Below, piece after piece: positions 54,320 to 63,689 of a DNA stretch of 64,000 nt (its first letter is position 1; each line of letters starts with the position of its first letter). Under the pieces are notes generated by a model, which was given only the letters and a program-made list of their open reading frames with translations, made no database searches and had not been told where the DNA came from. A program made the position numbers and the translations under genes. The DNA is from Amphibacillus marinus (GTDB lineage: Bacteria; Bacillota; Bacilli; Bacillales; Amphibacillaceae): the NCBI RefSeq assembly GCF_900110345.1, contig NZ_FODJ01000005.1:163438-227437 (forward strand), in the 5' to 3' direction.

Positions 54320-54517
54320 TTATTTTTTAATAATGTAGTAGGACCAGTTTGCCATTGCTGCACCGTAGACGTCGGTTTGATTTCCCTCTTGATCGCGTAT
54401 CACCATCTCTCCACTTAACACCCGATGGTAAAGCGATTGGTCAAATTTTAATAAGGCATGCTTAAGCGTCGCGCCTTTAAATAAACTAACCTCAGTTTCA
54501 TTTATCGTAACACGCAT
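54320..54517 (-). CDS. Small unrecognised protein, possible beta-grasp
   Basis: This 65-aa protein opens with RVTINETEVSLFKGATLKHALLKF, a pattern like the start of a beta-grasp fold (ubiquitin- or ferredoxin-like), but has no cysteines for an Fe-S cluster and no C-terminal Gly-Gly. I chose the ATG at 54517, with AAAGGAG 8 bp upstream; the longer in-frame GTG overlaps that site. It is divergent from the wall-anchored nucleotidase gene. Function is unknown. Confidence 0.6.
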   Translation of the reverse strand: MRVTINETEVSLFKGATLKHALLKFDQSLYHRVLSGEMVIRDQEGNQTDVYGAAMANWSYYIIKK

Positions 54518-54686
54518 AAGTTGCACTCCTTTTTTTAATTACTATTATAACTTTTCTGTTTAAAAAATACATAATCTTTAAGGTTATTTAATATACACTT
54601 CATCTTTTGTTGTTAGGCTTTAAATGTGTTGCATAATTAGGCGCTTATGTGACTGACTTTCTAAAAAAAAATTAGGAGCTGATTCG

Positions 54687-57600
54687 ATGCTAACCAGACA
54701 AGTAACCAACAAGTTTACCAGTCTTTTTTTAACGTTTTTACTGTTGTTCACCCTTTTGCTCGGGAGTTATCCATTACCCGTTCAAGCTGAGGATAGCGAG
54801 AAGATTGAGTTAACCGTCCTTCATACTAATGATATTCATGCTAAGATTAATGATTTTGGAAAAATTGCAGCTTATATAGAAGCAGAGCGTGAAGCAGCTA
54901 CTCATTCCCTTTATTTAGATGCCGGAGATATCTTTAGCGGGAATCCGGTTGTTGATTTACAATATGGTTACCCGATTATATCCTTGTTAAACCAGCTTGA
55001 TCTTCAAGCAATGGCAATTGGTAATCATGAATTTGACTATGGGCAGGAAGAGACAGTTAAGCGAATGAATCAATCTATTTTCCCATGGTTGAGTGCGAAT
55101 ACGGTCGTGACTGATCAGACAGAGGTTGAGTTTCCCCAACCAGAGCCTTATTATCTATTTGAGCTTGACGGTTTAACTGTTGGTGTCTTTTCTTTAACAG
55201 AAACACCACCTTCTACGGCTCTTTCGAACATTGTTGGGCTTGAATTTAATGATCCTATCGAGACAGCCAAAGAATATGCTTATTTGGCCGACGAAACAGA
55301 TATCTTAATTGCGCTAACACATATTGGCTATAACGTTGATCGGCAGCTTGCAGAAGCAGTAGATTTCTTTGATCTTATTATTGGCGGGCATAGTCACACG
55401 ACTTTAAATCAACCAGCTATTGTTAATGGTACACCAATTGCTCAGACAGGTGCAAATGGTACCAATATTGGTAATATCACATTAAGCTATGACCCTGTCA
55501 GTACAGAAGTAGAGTTAGTTAGTGGCTCCTTACAAAGTGTAGCAAATTTAACAGCAGTAAATGAAGAAGTCGAAGCATCTGTTAATCAATTTAATGCAGA
55601 AATGGAAGATCTCCTATCAGAAGAAATTGGTTATACTGAATCTGGTCTCAATCGAAGCGGCAATGTTGATAGTTCACTAGGGAATTTCTGGACAGATGCC
55701 ATCCGTCACTATACCGGTGCTGATATTGCTTTAACTAATAATGGCGGTATTCGAGCAAACATTCCGGTTGGTCCAATTACTGTCAATGATATTTATACAA
55801 TTGAACCATTTGCTAATGAAATTATGAAATTCGAAATGACTGGCGCCGCTATTAAAGAAGTTATTAGCTATTCTTATAGCCGACGCAACACAGTAGATTT
55901 ACAAACAGCTGGCTTACATTATACTATTTTGACAAACAATACCGGCCGTTTTGTTGACGCTGAATTGTATGTTGACGGTGAACCCATTGAAGATGAGCAA
56001 ACTTATCAAGTAGCAGTTGGTGATTATATTGGTACTGGTGGAAGTGGCTATGACTTTCAAGGTACTGTTATTGAAGCTTTATCGGGTTTAATGACGGAAG
56101 CAATGATTACTTATGCAAACCATTTAACTGAAAACGGACAAGCAATTAATTATAATGCTAATGAGAGAATTGCAATTGAAGTAACAGATGCACCAATCGA
56201 AGGTGATCCAATTGGAGCAACTGAGAATGGTCTGTCTGCTGAGAATAATAAGATAGGAGATTCAGGGTTAGGGAACCTATATACAGATGCAATCCGTTCC
56301 GCAACAGATGCTGACTTTGCACTGTTAAATGGATCATCTGTTACTGGTACGATCCCTGCTGGAGTTATTACCGATAGCCAGATTGAATTTTTAGATCAAT
56401 TCGGTAATCAAGTTGAGGTGGTTGAAACCAACTTAGCTCGTTTGAAGGAAGTGATCCTGGAACAGTCAAACTATCATGGTGGTGTCGATCTCCAATCATC
56501 AGGACTTCATTATCAATTGATTAAGCAAAACAACCGTTTTATTGATGTTGAATTAACTTGGCCAGATGGATCGCCACTTGATGAAGAAGCCACTTTTGCT
56601 GTTGCATACAATGATTACATGCATGGCAGTAGCTTTTATAATTTAGGAACGGAAACAATGACTAATGACAACCAGACGGTTTGGGAGACGGTAGTAGCTT
56701 ATGTGTCTAATCAAGCCGATCCAATTGACTATCAAGAGGGAAGTAGAATTACGATAAATGATCTTGGCTCAGAGCAGCCTGGTGATGATGACTACATTTC
56801 TGTGGCAGAGGCAATCGCAAATAATCAAGGTGAGGCTACTGTTCAAGGCTATATTGTTGGGACAATGACCGGCCAATTTGATGGCGACTTTGTTGCAACA
56901 AACCTGATGCTGGCAGATTCTCCTAATGAACGTAATATGGATCGTATTTTACCGATCCAGTTACCAAATAGCGCAATCCGAACCGCATTAAATTTAGTCG
57001 ATCATCCTGAAAATTTAGGTAAACCAATCCAAATCACAGGTGATTTAGAACTTTACTTTAGTGTGCCTGGTTTAAGAAATCCATCGACCTTTCAATTTGT
57101 AGAGGAAGAAGCTACTCCAGAGCCAGAGCTCTTGACTATTTCCGAAGCTAGAGAACAAGCGGATGGTGAGCAGGTTAAGCTTAACGGCATCGTTACCAGT
57201 GATAGTGGCTCTTGGGGCGGCAAAGGCTTTTACTTACAGGATGAAACAGCGGGTATTTATGTGTTTCAATCTGATTTAGACATTGCTGCTGGATCAATTG
57301 TCCAGCTTGTTGGTGAGAAGAGTACTTATAATGGAGAACTACAAATTTCTAACCTTACACAGCTAACTATTATTGGAGACGATCGAATACCTGATCCGCA
57401 ATTGGTAACACCAGCTGAAATCGGACCTGCGAACGAGGCCGAGTTGGTCACGGTTGAGGGTGTTACACTATCAAATTTAACTGAGATCAATGATTTTGGG
57501 ACATTTGAGTTTCTAGCTGAAGCAGATGGTGAAACAGTTCTTGTTCGAGTAGATAATCGAACTGGGTTAGTTTTTAGTGATTTTGACTTTGAAGCTGGAG

Positions 57601-58553
57601 ATATTATTGATGTTACCGGTATTTCAAGTCAGTTTAACGGTGCGATTCAGCTCAAGCCTCGTGGAGCGTCAGATATTGTGATTCACGAAGAGGATGAACA
57701 GTTAGAGCCAGAGGACCCAGAAGATGAGGGAGATCCAGAAACTGAACCGGAGAATCCGGATGAAGAGGGAGATCCAGAAACTGAACCAGAGAATCCTGAT
57801 GAAGACGACGATCCAGAAACTGAGCTAGAATTTGCTCAAGTTACTGCCGACTGGTTTATTGAAGCAGGAGAAATTAAGGTTGAAGCGGGTTTCATTGAAC
57901 AACTTGCCGATAGCGGTGTGTTAACGGTTGACATAACAGAACTTGATCAGGATGTATATACATTAGTATTAGCTACCGATCAGCTTCAGCAACTATTAGT
58001 GAAACAAGCATATCTTGAAATTATTACAACTGATTTAACAATAACTACGCCACTAATTAATTTTAGCTCAAGCGAATTGCTAGCTTTTACAATTAAGAAT
58101 CTCACTGAGATAGACAATCCAATTAGCCAAGTTTATGATTTAACCATTACTAATCAGGATGGTCTTGTTTCTCAATTTTCTGAAGAAGCAATTGGTTTGT
58201 CCTTTGCGGTGAATCAGAATGCCGTTTCTAATACCGAAAAACTAGGCATTTATTATTTAACTAATGAGGATACATGGGAACGTATTGGCGGTAGTTACAC
58301 AAATGGTAGGGTAACGGGATCAACAGATCATTTTACTACCTTTACAGTCTTAGCTGACGATGATTCAGCTTTTCCAATTGATGATGATCAGGGTCTACCT
58401 ACCGATCAAAACGATGATCAATCTCGATCAGAAAGCGGTGAGGCTTTACCTAATACAGCAACAGCAATATTTAATTGGATTTTAATCGGTGTAGTGATCG
58501 TTGGTATTGGCACCGCCGTATTGCTGAAAAAGAGAAAGATGGAAACAATCTAA
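54687..58553 (+). CDS. Wall-anchored 5'-nucleotidase/cyclic phosphodiesterase, multidomain
   Basis: This 1288-aa surface protein should release phosphate from extracellular nucleotides. A signal peptide ends at VQA-ED (about 34). The metallophosphatase domain has H46, D49, H51, D81 and GNHEFD (N113-H114). A 5'-nucleotidase C-terminal domain spans about 305-465, with NNGGIRANIP. A second copy of that domain (about 510-680) has no metallophosphatase of its own and reads LNGSSVTGTIP. Later come a DUF6359-like region (about 695-800), OB-fold-like repeats (about 810-1010), an acidic repeat linker, a pre-anchor domain shared with the GH5 protein and the LPNTA sorting signal (1254-1258). It resembles YfkN/YhcR-type proteins. 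Start has TTAGGAG. Confidence 0.9.
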   Translation: MLTRQVTNKFTSLFLTFLLLFTLLLGSYPLPVQAEDSEKIELTVLHTNDIHAKINDFGKIAAYIEAEREAATHSLYLDAGDIFSGNPVVDLQYGYPIISLLNQLDLQAMAIGNHEFDYGQEETVKRMNQSIFPWLSANTVVTDQTEVEFPQPEPYYLFELDGLTVGVFSLTETPPSTALSNIVGLEFNDPIETAKEYAYLADETDILIALTHIGYNVDRQLAEAVDFFDLIIGGHSHTTLNQPAIVNGTPIAQTGANGTNIGNITLSYDPVSTEVELVSGSLQSVANLTAVNEEVEASVNQFNAEMEDLLSEEIGYTESGLNRSGNVDSSLGNFWTDAIRHYTGADIALTNNGGIRANIPVGPITVNDIYTIEPFANEIMKFEMTGAAIKEVISYSYSRRNTVDLQTAGLHYTILTNNTGRFVDAELYVDGEPIEDEQTYQVAVGDYIGTGGSGYDFQGTVIEALSGLMTEAMITYANHLTENGQAINYNANERIAIEVTDAPIEGDPIGATENGLSAENNKIGDSGLGNLYTDAIRSATDADFALLNGSSVTGTIPAGVITDSQIEFLDQFGNQVEVVETNLARLKEVILEQSNYHGGVDLQSSGLHYQLIKQNNRFIDVELTWPDGSPLDEEATFAVAYNDYMHGSSFYNLGTETMTNDNQTVWETVVAYVSNQADPIDYQEGSRITINDLGSEQPGDDDYISVAEAIANNQGEATVQGYIVGTMTGQFDGDFVATNLMLADSPNERNMDRILPIQLPNSAIRTALNLVDHPENLGKPIQITGDLELYFSVPGLRNPSTFQFVEEEATPEPELLTISEAREQADGEQVKLNGIVTSDSGSWGGKGFYLQDETAGIYVFQSDLDIAAGSIVQLVGEKSTYNGELQISNLTQLTIIGDDRIPDPQLVTPAEIGPANEAELVTVEGVTLSNLTEINDFGTFEFLAEADGETVLVRVDNRTGLVFSDFDFEAGDIIDVTGISSQFNGAIQLKPRGASDIVIHEEDEQLEPEDPEDEGDPETEPENPDEEGDPETEPENPDEDDDPETELEFAQVTADWFIEAGEIKVEAGFIEQLADSGVLTVDITELDQDVYTLVLATDQLQQLLVKQAYLEIITTDLTITTPLINFSSSELLAFTIKNLTEIDNPISQVYDLTITNQDGLVSQFSEEAIGLSFAVNQNAVSNTEKLGIYYLTNEDTWERIGGSYTNGRVTGSTDHFTTFTVLADDDSAFPIDDDQGLPTDQNDDQSRSESGEALPNTATAIFNWILIGVVIVGIGTAVLLKKRKMETI
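57724..57822 (+). repeat. Tandem 39-bp repeats encoding acidic linker
   Basis: About 2.5 copies of a 39-bp unit encode EGDPETEPENPDE-type repeats inside the nucleotidase. Copies are nearly identical at DNA level, so unit number may vary between strains. Confidence 0.8.
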
Positions 58554-58573
58554 AATCTAAAAGACAATTTACG

Positions 58574-58612
58574 GATAACGGGCGCCTAGCTTAAGCGTCC
58601 GTTATCTTTATG
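58574..58612 (+). terminator. Terminator of nucleotidase gene
   Basis: GATAACGGGCGC (58574-58585) pairs with GCGTCCGTTATC (58595-58606), with one G-U pair, followed by TTTATG. Confidence 0.8.
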
Positions 58613-58797
58613 TTCAGCATATCAGGTTGTGCGATTTCGTCTCTAATTCTTTGCGTAATAGGAGGATTGGTCACCGCAAACAAAAATAGAGTGACAGCTA
58701 AGCTCATTCGTGGTAATTTTGATGTGTTTTACCAATGCGCAATTAGACTGTTGGGATAAGCAGTGTTAATATTTGGTTTTTATCCTAGTCCTTTTTG

Positions 58798-59868
58798 CTA
58801 AATTGTCCATTGATCTGAAATTAGGGCAACTAAGCGCCAATCCCCAAGCTGGTCTTCTTCAAACACCATATGCAAGCTAAACCAGTCAATACCTGCTTCT
58901 TCCTCGCTTCCCTCGTGATGGTATTCAACAACGGTTGCTTCAGGGAAGACTTCCTTAATATTGTTAATTGAATTACCGTGCTGACTTTCTTCATCAATAA
59001 AAATATCGTCTGGAACAGCGAGAGGCTCAACAGTGATAAATTGTTCAAAATATTCCATTGGGATTAAGTCAATTGGATTTCCACTACCATCGTAGCTTCC
59101 CCATGTATAGCTTTCTTGGTCCTGGTCAAACTGACTAAGCTCCTGTTGCACAAATTGCACACTTTGATCAGCAATATGAACATAAGGAGAGAAAAGGAGT
59201 CCTTGTTCATCAGTGAGTTGAGCAAGTCGGTCGAAGTCTCGCTCGATTAATAAACGTATGACCTGATCTGCTCGCTCCTCAAGTGAAATAGGTTCAATCT
59301 CACTCATTTCCTCTGCTGAAATGAGCCACTGTGATAAGTGCCATTCGATCCGATAGCTAAGTTCAACCTGACCAATTAATTCATTTGCTACGTTCTGTGA
59401 TAACATGTAGGCAGTCTCAGAGATCTGCTCAATCGCGAAATCTTGCTCGGGGTCAATAAAAGTCATCCCTTGTGAAGGGATAATGTAGATACCACCGTCA
59501 TCCTCAACAATAAAACTTTCCAGCATTTGTTGGGCGTGCTCAGCGGTCATGACATCCTCAAATAAAACTTGAATATCGTCAATGGATTGATAGGTAGTTA
59601 ATTCATAACCATCCTCTTCAACATCATCAATCACGGTTTGATAGCTTTGTTGGTAGGCACGAATGATTTCGGATGCTTGACGCTCATCGAACGGCTCAAT
59701 AAGTACATCTGGATTAACGACAACTGCTTGCTTTTCCGTCGTTAATGACAACTGATGATCACTTGCTGTTTCCATCGCTGGATTACTAAATAGTAAAACA
59801 GTGACAACTGAAGCTGTACCAGCAATAATTAGGATAATAATAGTTGTAAATAAGATCTTTCTATTCAT
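58798..59868 (-). CDS. Membrane-anchored extracellular protein, unknown function
   Basis: I do not recognise this 356-aa protein. It has an N-terminal membrane segment (about 5-28) and an acidic extracellular part. Two repeat-like units have helical openings (EPFDERQASEIIRAYQQSYQ, ISLEERADQVIRLLIERDF) followed by strand-rich stretches ending near WFSLHMVFEEDQLGDWRLVALI, reminiscent of NTF2-like lipoprotein domains. I chose the ATG at 59868, 6 bp after AAGGGGGA; the longer frame starts at a TTG. It lies just after the ABC exporter genes on the same strand. Confidence 0.65.
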   Translation of the reverse strand: MNRKILFTTIIILIIAGTASVVTVLLFSNPAMETASDHQLSLTTEKQAVVVNPDVLIEPFDERQASEIIRAYQQSYQTVIDDVEEDGYELTTYQSIDDIQVLFEDVMTAEHAQQMLESFIVEDDGGIYIIPSQGMTFIDPEQDFAIEQISETAYMLSQNVANELIGQVELSYRIEWHLSQWLISAEEMSEIEPISLEERADQVIRLLIERDFDRLAQLTDEQGLLFSPYVHIADQSVQFVQQELSQFDQDQESYTWGSYDGSGNPIDLIPMEYFEQFITVEPLAVPDDIFIDEESQHGNSINNIKEVFPEATVVEYHHEGSEEEAGIDWFSLHMVFEEDQLGDWRLVALISDQWTI

Positions 59869-59937
59869 AATCAATCCCCCTTATTCAACCTATTATTTAG
59901 CCATTCCTTTTTATCTAAACTATTAAACATTAAGCTA

Positions 59938-61719
59938 TTAGCCAATTCTCTCTTCAAAATGTTCATTGTAGAGCTCATAATAAAAACCGTGCTGACTAAG
60001 AAGCTCTTCATGTGTTCCATCTTCAATAATAGCGCCCTCATTTAATACAAAAATATGATCAGCTTGTTGAATTGTATTTAATCGATGCGCGATAACAACA
60101 CTAGTTCGCCCATCCATTAAACGATGAAGGGCACTTTGAATCTTGATTTCCGTTACCGTATCAATACTACTGGTTGCCTCGTCTAGGATCAGGATATCCG
60201 GGTTAGCTAGTATTGCCCGGGCAATAGATAATAGCTGTTTTTGTCCCTGGCTAATCCCATTACCATCCGCACTTAATTCAGTATCATAGCCTTGTGGCAA
60301 GGCACTGATAAATCGATCAGCATTGGCCTGTTTAGCTGCTTCGACAATATCTTGGTCAGTGGCCTCTAATCTACCATAACGAATATTAGCTTTTATGGAC
60401 CCACTGAATAAGAACGGGTCCTGCAGAACAAAGCCCATTTTTGTTCGTAAAGAAGCCCGACTTACGTTCGTAATATCATGACTGTCAATCATGATTGTTC
60501 CTTGATCTGGGTCATAAAACCGACTGAGTAAATTGATAATTGTTGTTTTTCCCGCTCCAGTTGGTCCAACTAGGGCTATTGTCTGGCCCGCCTTTGCATA
60601 GAAGGAGATATTGCTAATGGTTTGGCTATCCTGATAAGAAAAGGAAACCTGATTAAAGGTAATATCACCTTTAATGCTCCCTAATGGTTGGCCTGCTTGC
60701 TCTTGTTCAATCGGTTGATCCAGAATTTCAAAAACACGCTCAGCGCCTGCTACTGCAGACAGTAGTGTATTAAATTGATTTGCTAAATCGTTTAAGGGAC
60801 GGGTGAATTGTCTTGAATACTGAGTAAAGGTAACAATGATGCCAATTGAAACGAGTTGATAGATGGCAAGGATGCCACCTGAAAAGGCGATAATCGCAAA
60901 CCCTAAGTTATTTAACATATTCATTAACTTAGGAATAAAGCCTGAATAGGCCTGTGCAAGGTAACCAGCCTCTCGCAGTGCATGATTTTTTTGGGCAAAA
61001 GTCCTCAGCACTGTTTCTTCCTGTGAAAAAATTTTGACAACACTTTGTCCAGAAATGGTTTCTTCAATAAATCCGTTTAATTCACCTAAATGCTTTTGTT
61101 GCTCTTTAAATAATAGCCGTGTTCGTTTCGTAATCCAGTTCATACCAAAGTACAGAATAGGTAAGATCATTAAAGTAATGACTGTTAGAAGTGGGCTTAA
61201 GTAAAGCATTAATATAATTGTACCAATTAGTGTTAAGCCACTTGAGAAGACTTGAATAACTGAGCTGTTCAGGGTTTGGCTGACATTCTCTAAGTCATTC
61301 GTTAATCGACTCATCATATCGCCATCTTGACGTTCATCAAAAAAACGGATAGAAAGCTGGTGTAGCTTGCTGAAAAGTTGGTTGCGCATCGAAAAGATGG
61401 TTTGTTGGGCAATCTTGATCATAATAAAGTTTTGTAACCATAAAGCAACAGAGGTTAATAAATAGATAACTGCTAATAAAAGAAGTAAGCGGAATAGGCC
61501 AGCTTGGTCAGCTTCAATTAAATAATGGTCAACTGCATAACCGAGGTAATAGGGACCTAATAGAGTAAGTAATGAGCTAACTAAAACCGCAAGCAGAACC
61601 AAGTAAATTGATGCTTTTCTGACTGACAAATAGCGCCATAAACGCTTAATTGTTGGCCATGGTTTTTTAATCTGTGTGCGTGTTGTTTGCTGTAGCTGTT
61701 GTGGTCTATGCTTAGCCAT
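59938..61719 (-). CDS. ABC exporter half-transporter with canonical ATPase site
   Basis: This 593-aa half-transporter has six membrane segments (about 35-320) and an ATPase domain (about 350-590). Walker A GPTGAGKTT, Walker B LILDEATSSID with catalytic Glu, and H-loop VIAHRLN are intact. The signature is ISQGQKQ in place of LSGGQ. Its ATG overlaps the upstream partner by 8 bp, with GAGGTG upstream. Together they form a heterodimer like BmrCD or YfiBC, exporting drugs or lipids; the substrate is unknown. Confidence 0.9.
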   Translation of the reverse strand: MAKHRPQQLQQTTRTQIKKPWPTIKRLWRYLSVRKASIYLVLLAVLVSSLLTLLGPYYLGYAVDHYLIEADQAGLFRLLLLLAVIYLLTSVALWLQNFIMIKIAQQTIFSMRNQLFSKLHQLSIRFFDERQDGDMMSRLTNDLENVSQTLNSSVIQVFSSGLTLIGTIILMLYLSPLLTVITLMILPILYFGMNWITKRTRLLFKEQQKHLGELNGFIEETISGQSVVKIFSQEETVLRTFAQKNHALREAGYLAQAYSGFIPKLMNMLNNLGFAIIAFSGGILAIYQLVSIGIIVTFTQYSRQFTRPLNDLANQFNTLLSAVAGAERVFEILDQPIEQEQAGQPLGSIKGDITFNQVSFSYQDSQTISNISFYAKAGQTIALVGPTGAGKTTIINLLSRFYDPDQGTIMIDSHDITNVSRASLRTKMGFVLQDPFLFSGSIKANIRYGRLEATDQDIVEAAKQANADRFISALPQGYDTELSADGNGISQGQKQLLSIARAILANPDILILDEATSSIDTVTEIKIQSALHRLMDGRTSVVIAHRLNTIQQADHIFVLNEGAIIEDGTHEELLSQHGFYYELYNEHFEERIG

Positions 61720-63442
61720 TGCGTTTCACCTCAGTACCATATTGTGATTGATAAATCTTTTGATAAAGTGAGTCCTCAGTTAATAAACTTTCGTGATCGC
61801 CTTGGGCAACTAGCTGTCCATTCTCCAGTAGAATAATTTGATCAGTCACCATTAAGGTAGACATTTTTTGAGTAATAATAAAGGTAGTGCAGGAGAGCTG
61901 CTTAATTGCCCGCAATATTCTTGCTTCTGTTTTCATATCTAATGCACTGGTGCTATCGTCCAACAACAAGATTTCAGGCTTCCGGATCAAGGCTCGAGCA
62001 ATTGAGAGGCGTTGCTTTTGCCCGCCAGATAAATTAACCCCTCTTTGCCCGAGTATTGTCTCATATTGATTTGGTAGACGCATAATGGTCTCATGGATTT
62101 GTGCACCCTTAGCTGCTTCAATCACTTCTTCCAATGTTGCTTGCTTCTTACCCCAGAGGATATTTTCCCTTACAGTACCAGAGAATAATCTTGATTCTTG
62201 TGGTACATAGCCAATCTTATTACGCAATTGCTCCAGTGCTAGTGTGTGAATGGGTTGGTTGTAATAAAGAATTTGCCCGCCAGTGGGATCATACAGTCGC
62301 GGGATCAGTTGAAATAGGGTCGATTTCCCTGATCCTGTTGCCCCAATGAGCGCAATGGTTTCACCAGAGTATGCGTTAAAGCTTATTTCATTAAGCGCCT
62401 TTACTTGTTGCTCTTTGTAGTGGAACGACACCTCTTTAAATGTAATATGGGCAACAGTTTGGGTAGCTTGCCGGAGCTGTTTCTGACCATCAGCGAGATC
62501 AATTTCTTCATCTAACACAGCACCAATTCGATTAACAGAAGCCTGTGCCCTAGCATAGCCTAATAGAATAAACGAAAGCATGGAAATTGCCTGCATCATT
62601 CTTGTCGCATAATTAATAATTGCAACAACCTCACCAACATTAATCATTTGATTAGTAATTTGCTGATTACCGAACCAGAGAATAACTAAGATGCTACTGT
62701 TCATGACAAAAATAATAATGGGTCCACCTAGCTCCATAATTCGAAGCGAATGAATAGTCATATCTTTTAACGACTTATTGGCGGTATTAAATCGTTTTTT
62801 CTCATAGTCATGACGTAAAAAGGCCTTTATTAACCTAATACCTGTTAGGTTTTCTCTTAACACGTTGTTAACACGATCTAATCGTTCCTGCACAACTTTG
62901 AATAAGGTTGTCCCAACACGCATAATCCAGATCATAAAAAAAACTAACAAAGGTATGGTGAAAATGAGGATAAGAGACAAGCGCCAATTGACTATAAAGG
63001 CCATGAGTGCACTACCAACTAGAAGTAATGGAGCACGAGATGCAATTCTTAGCCCCATAAAAATCGACATTTGAATTTGCATCACATCATTAGTAAGTCG
63101 AGTAATCAGTGATGAAGTGGGGAATTTATTTAGGTTATTAAATGAAAAGGCCAGAACTTTTGCAAAGAGTGCTTGTCTTATATCGTAGCCAACACTTTGA
63201 CTAGCTCGAGCGGCATAGAAGGAATTAATAATACCACCAATGAAGGCGATAATAGAGACAGCAACCATAATCCCGCCCCAAAAAAATATTTGCTCACTAT
63301 TATTTTCTAAAATCCCTTGGTCAATAATACGGGCCATAAAGATGGGTGAAGTGAGTTCAACCGCTAACTCTAGTAACATTAATGAGAAGGCTATTACTAC
63401 CGCAAGCTTATAGGCAGATAGATAAGAAAGAATACGACGCAT
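61712..63442 (-). CDS. ABC exporter half-transporter with degenerate ATPase site
   Basis: This half-transporter of about 576 aa has six membrane segments and an ATPase domain from about residue 340. Walker A GATGSGKST and signature LSGGQKQR are canonical, but Walker B reads LLLDDSTSALD, with Asp where the catalytic Glu should be, and the H-loop is IITQKMS, with Gln instead of His. This is the usual degenerate half of heterodimeric exporters. I chose the ATG at 63442 (MRRILSYL), 8 bp after AAAGGGG; the longer frame starts inside that site. Confidence 0.9.
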   Translation of the reverse strand: MRRILSYLSAYKLAVVIAFSLMLLELAVELTSPIFMARIIDQGILENNSEQIFFWGGIMVAVSIIAFIGGIINSFYAARASQSVGYDIRQALFAKVLAFSFNNLNKFPTSSLITRLTNDVMQIQMSIFMGLRIASRAPLLLVGSALMAFIVNWRLSLILIFTIPLLVFFMIWIMRVGTTLFKVVQERLDRVNNVLRENLTGIRLIKAFLRHDYEKKRFNTANKSLKDMTIHSLRIMELGGPIIIFVMNSSILVILWFGNQQITNQMINVGEVVAIINYATRMMQAISMLSFILLGYARAQASVNRIGAVLDEEIDLADGQKQLRQATQTVAHITFKEVSFHYKEQQVKALNEISFNAYSGETIALIGATGSGKSTLFQLIPRLYDPTGGQILYYNQPIHTLALEQLRNKIGYVPQESRLFSGTVRENILWGKKQATLEEVIEAAKGAQIHETIMRLPNQYETILGQRGVNLSGGQKQRLSIARALIRKPEILLLDDSTSALDMKTEARILRAIKQLSCTTFIITQKMSTLMVTDQIILLENGQLVAQGDHESLLTEDSLYQKIYQSQYGTEVKRNG

Positions 63443-63689
63443 GCATAATGCCCCTTTCATTAGGCTTTAACTATGAATAATTATTTCGAGTATCTAACTA
63501 TTATACCGCCAAATCGCAGTGCATGTCATGTCTTTTAGAAGAGGAAGCATGAAAAAGTGTTAAGATTTTTGGTTAAAGAATAGCTGGCAACGATAAATAC
63601 TTGCGTAGATCCGTTCCAGCTTTCTTCGTGACGCACTTATTTTTAGTTTTTTTTCGTTTGTGAAATAAATAAGTGCCCCGTTATCACAC
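63443..63689. other. Gap between ABC exporter and IS3 end
   Basis: No gene is visible. GCACTTATTT (63633-63642) and AAATAAGTGC (63667-63676) form an inverted repeat with a 24-nt T-rich loop just outside the insertion sequence end. Confidence 0.4.

Noticed and set aside
57724..57822. CRISPR-like array
   Set aside because: The repeats are contiguous, in frame and encode an acidic linker; there are no spacers.
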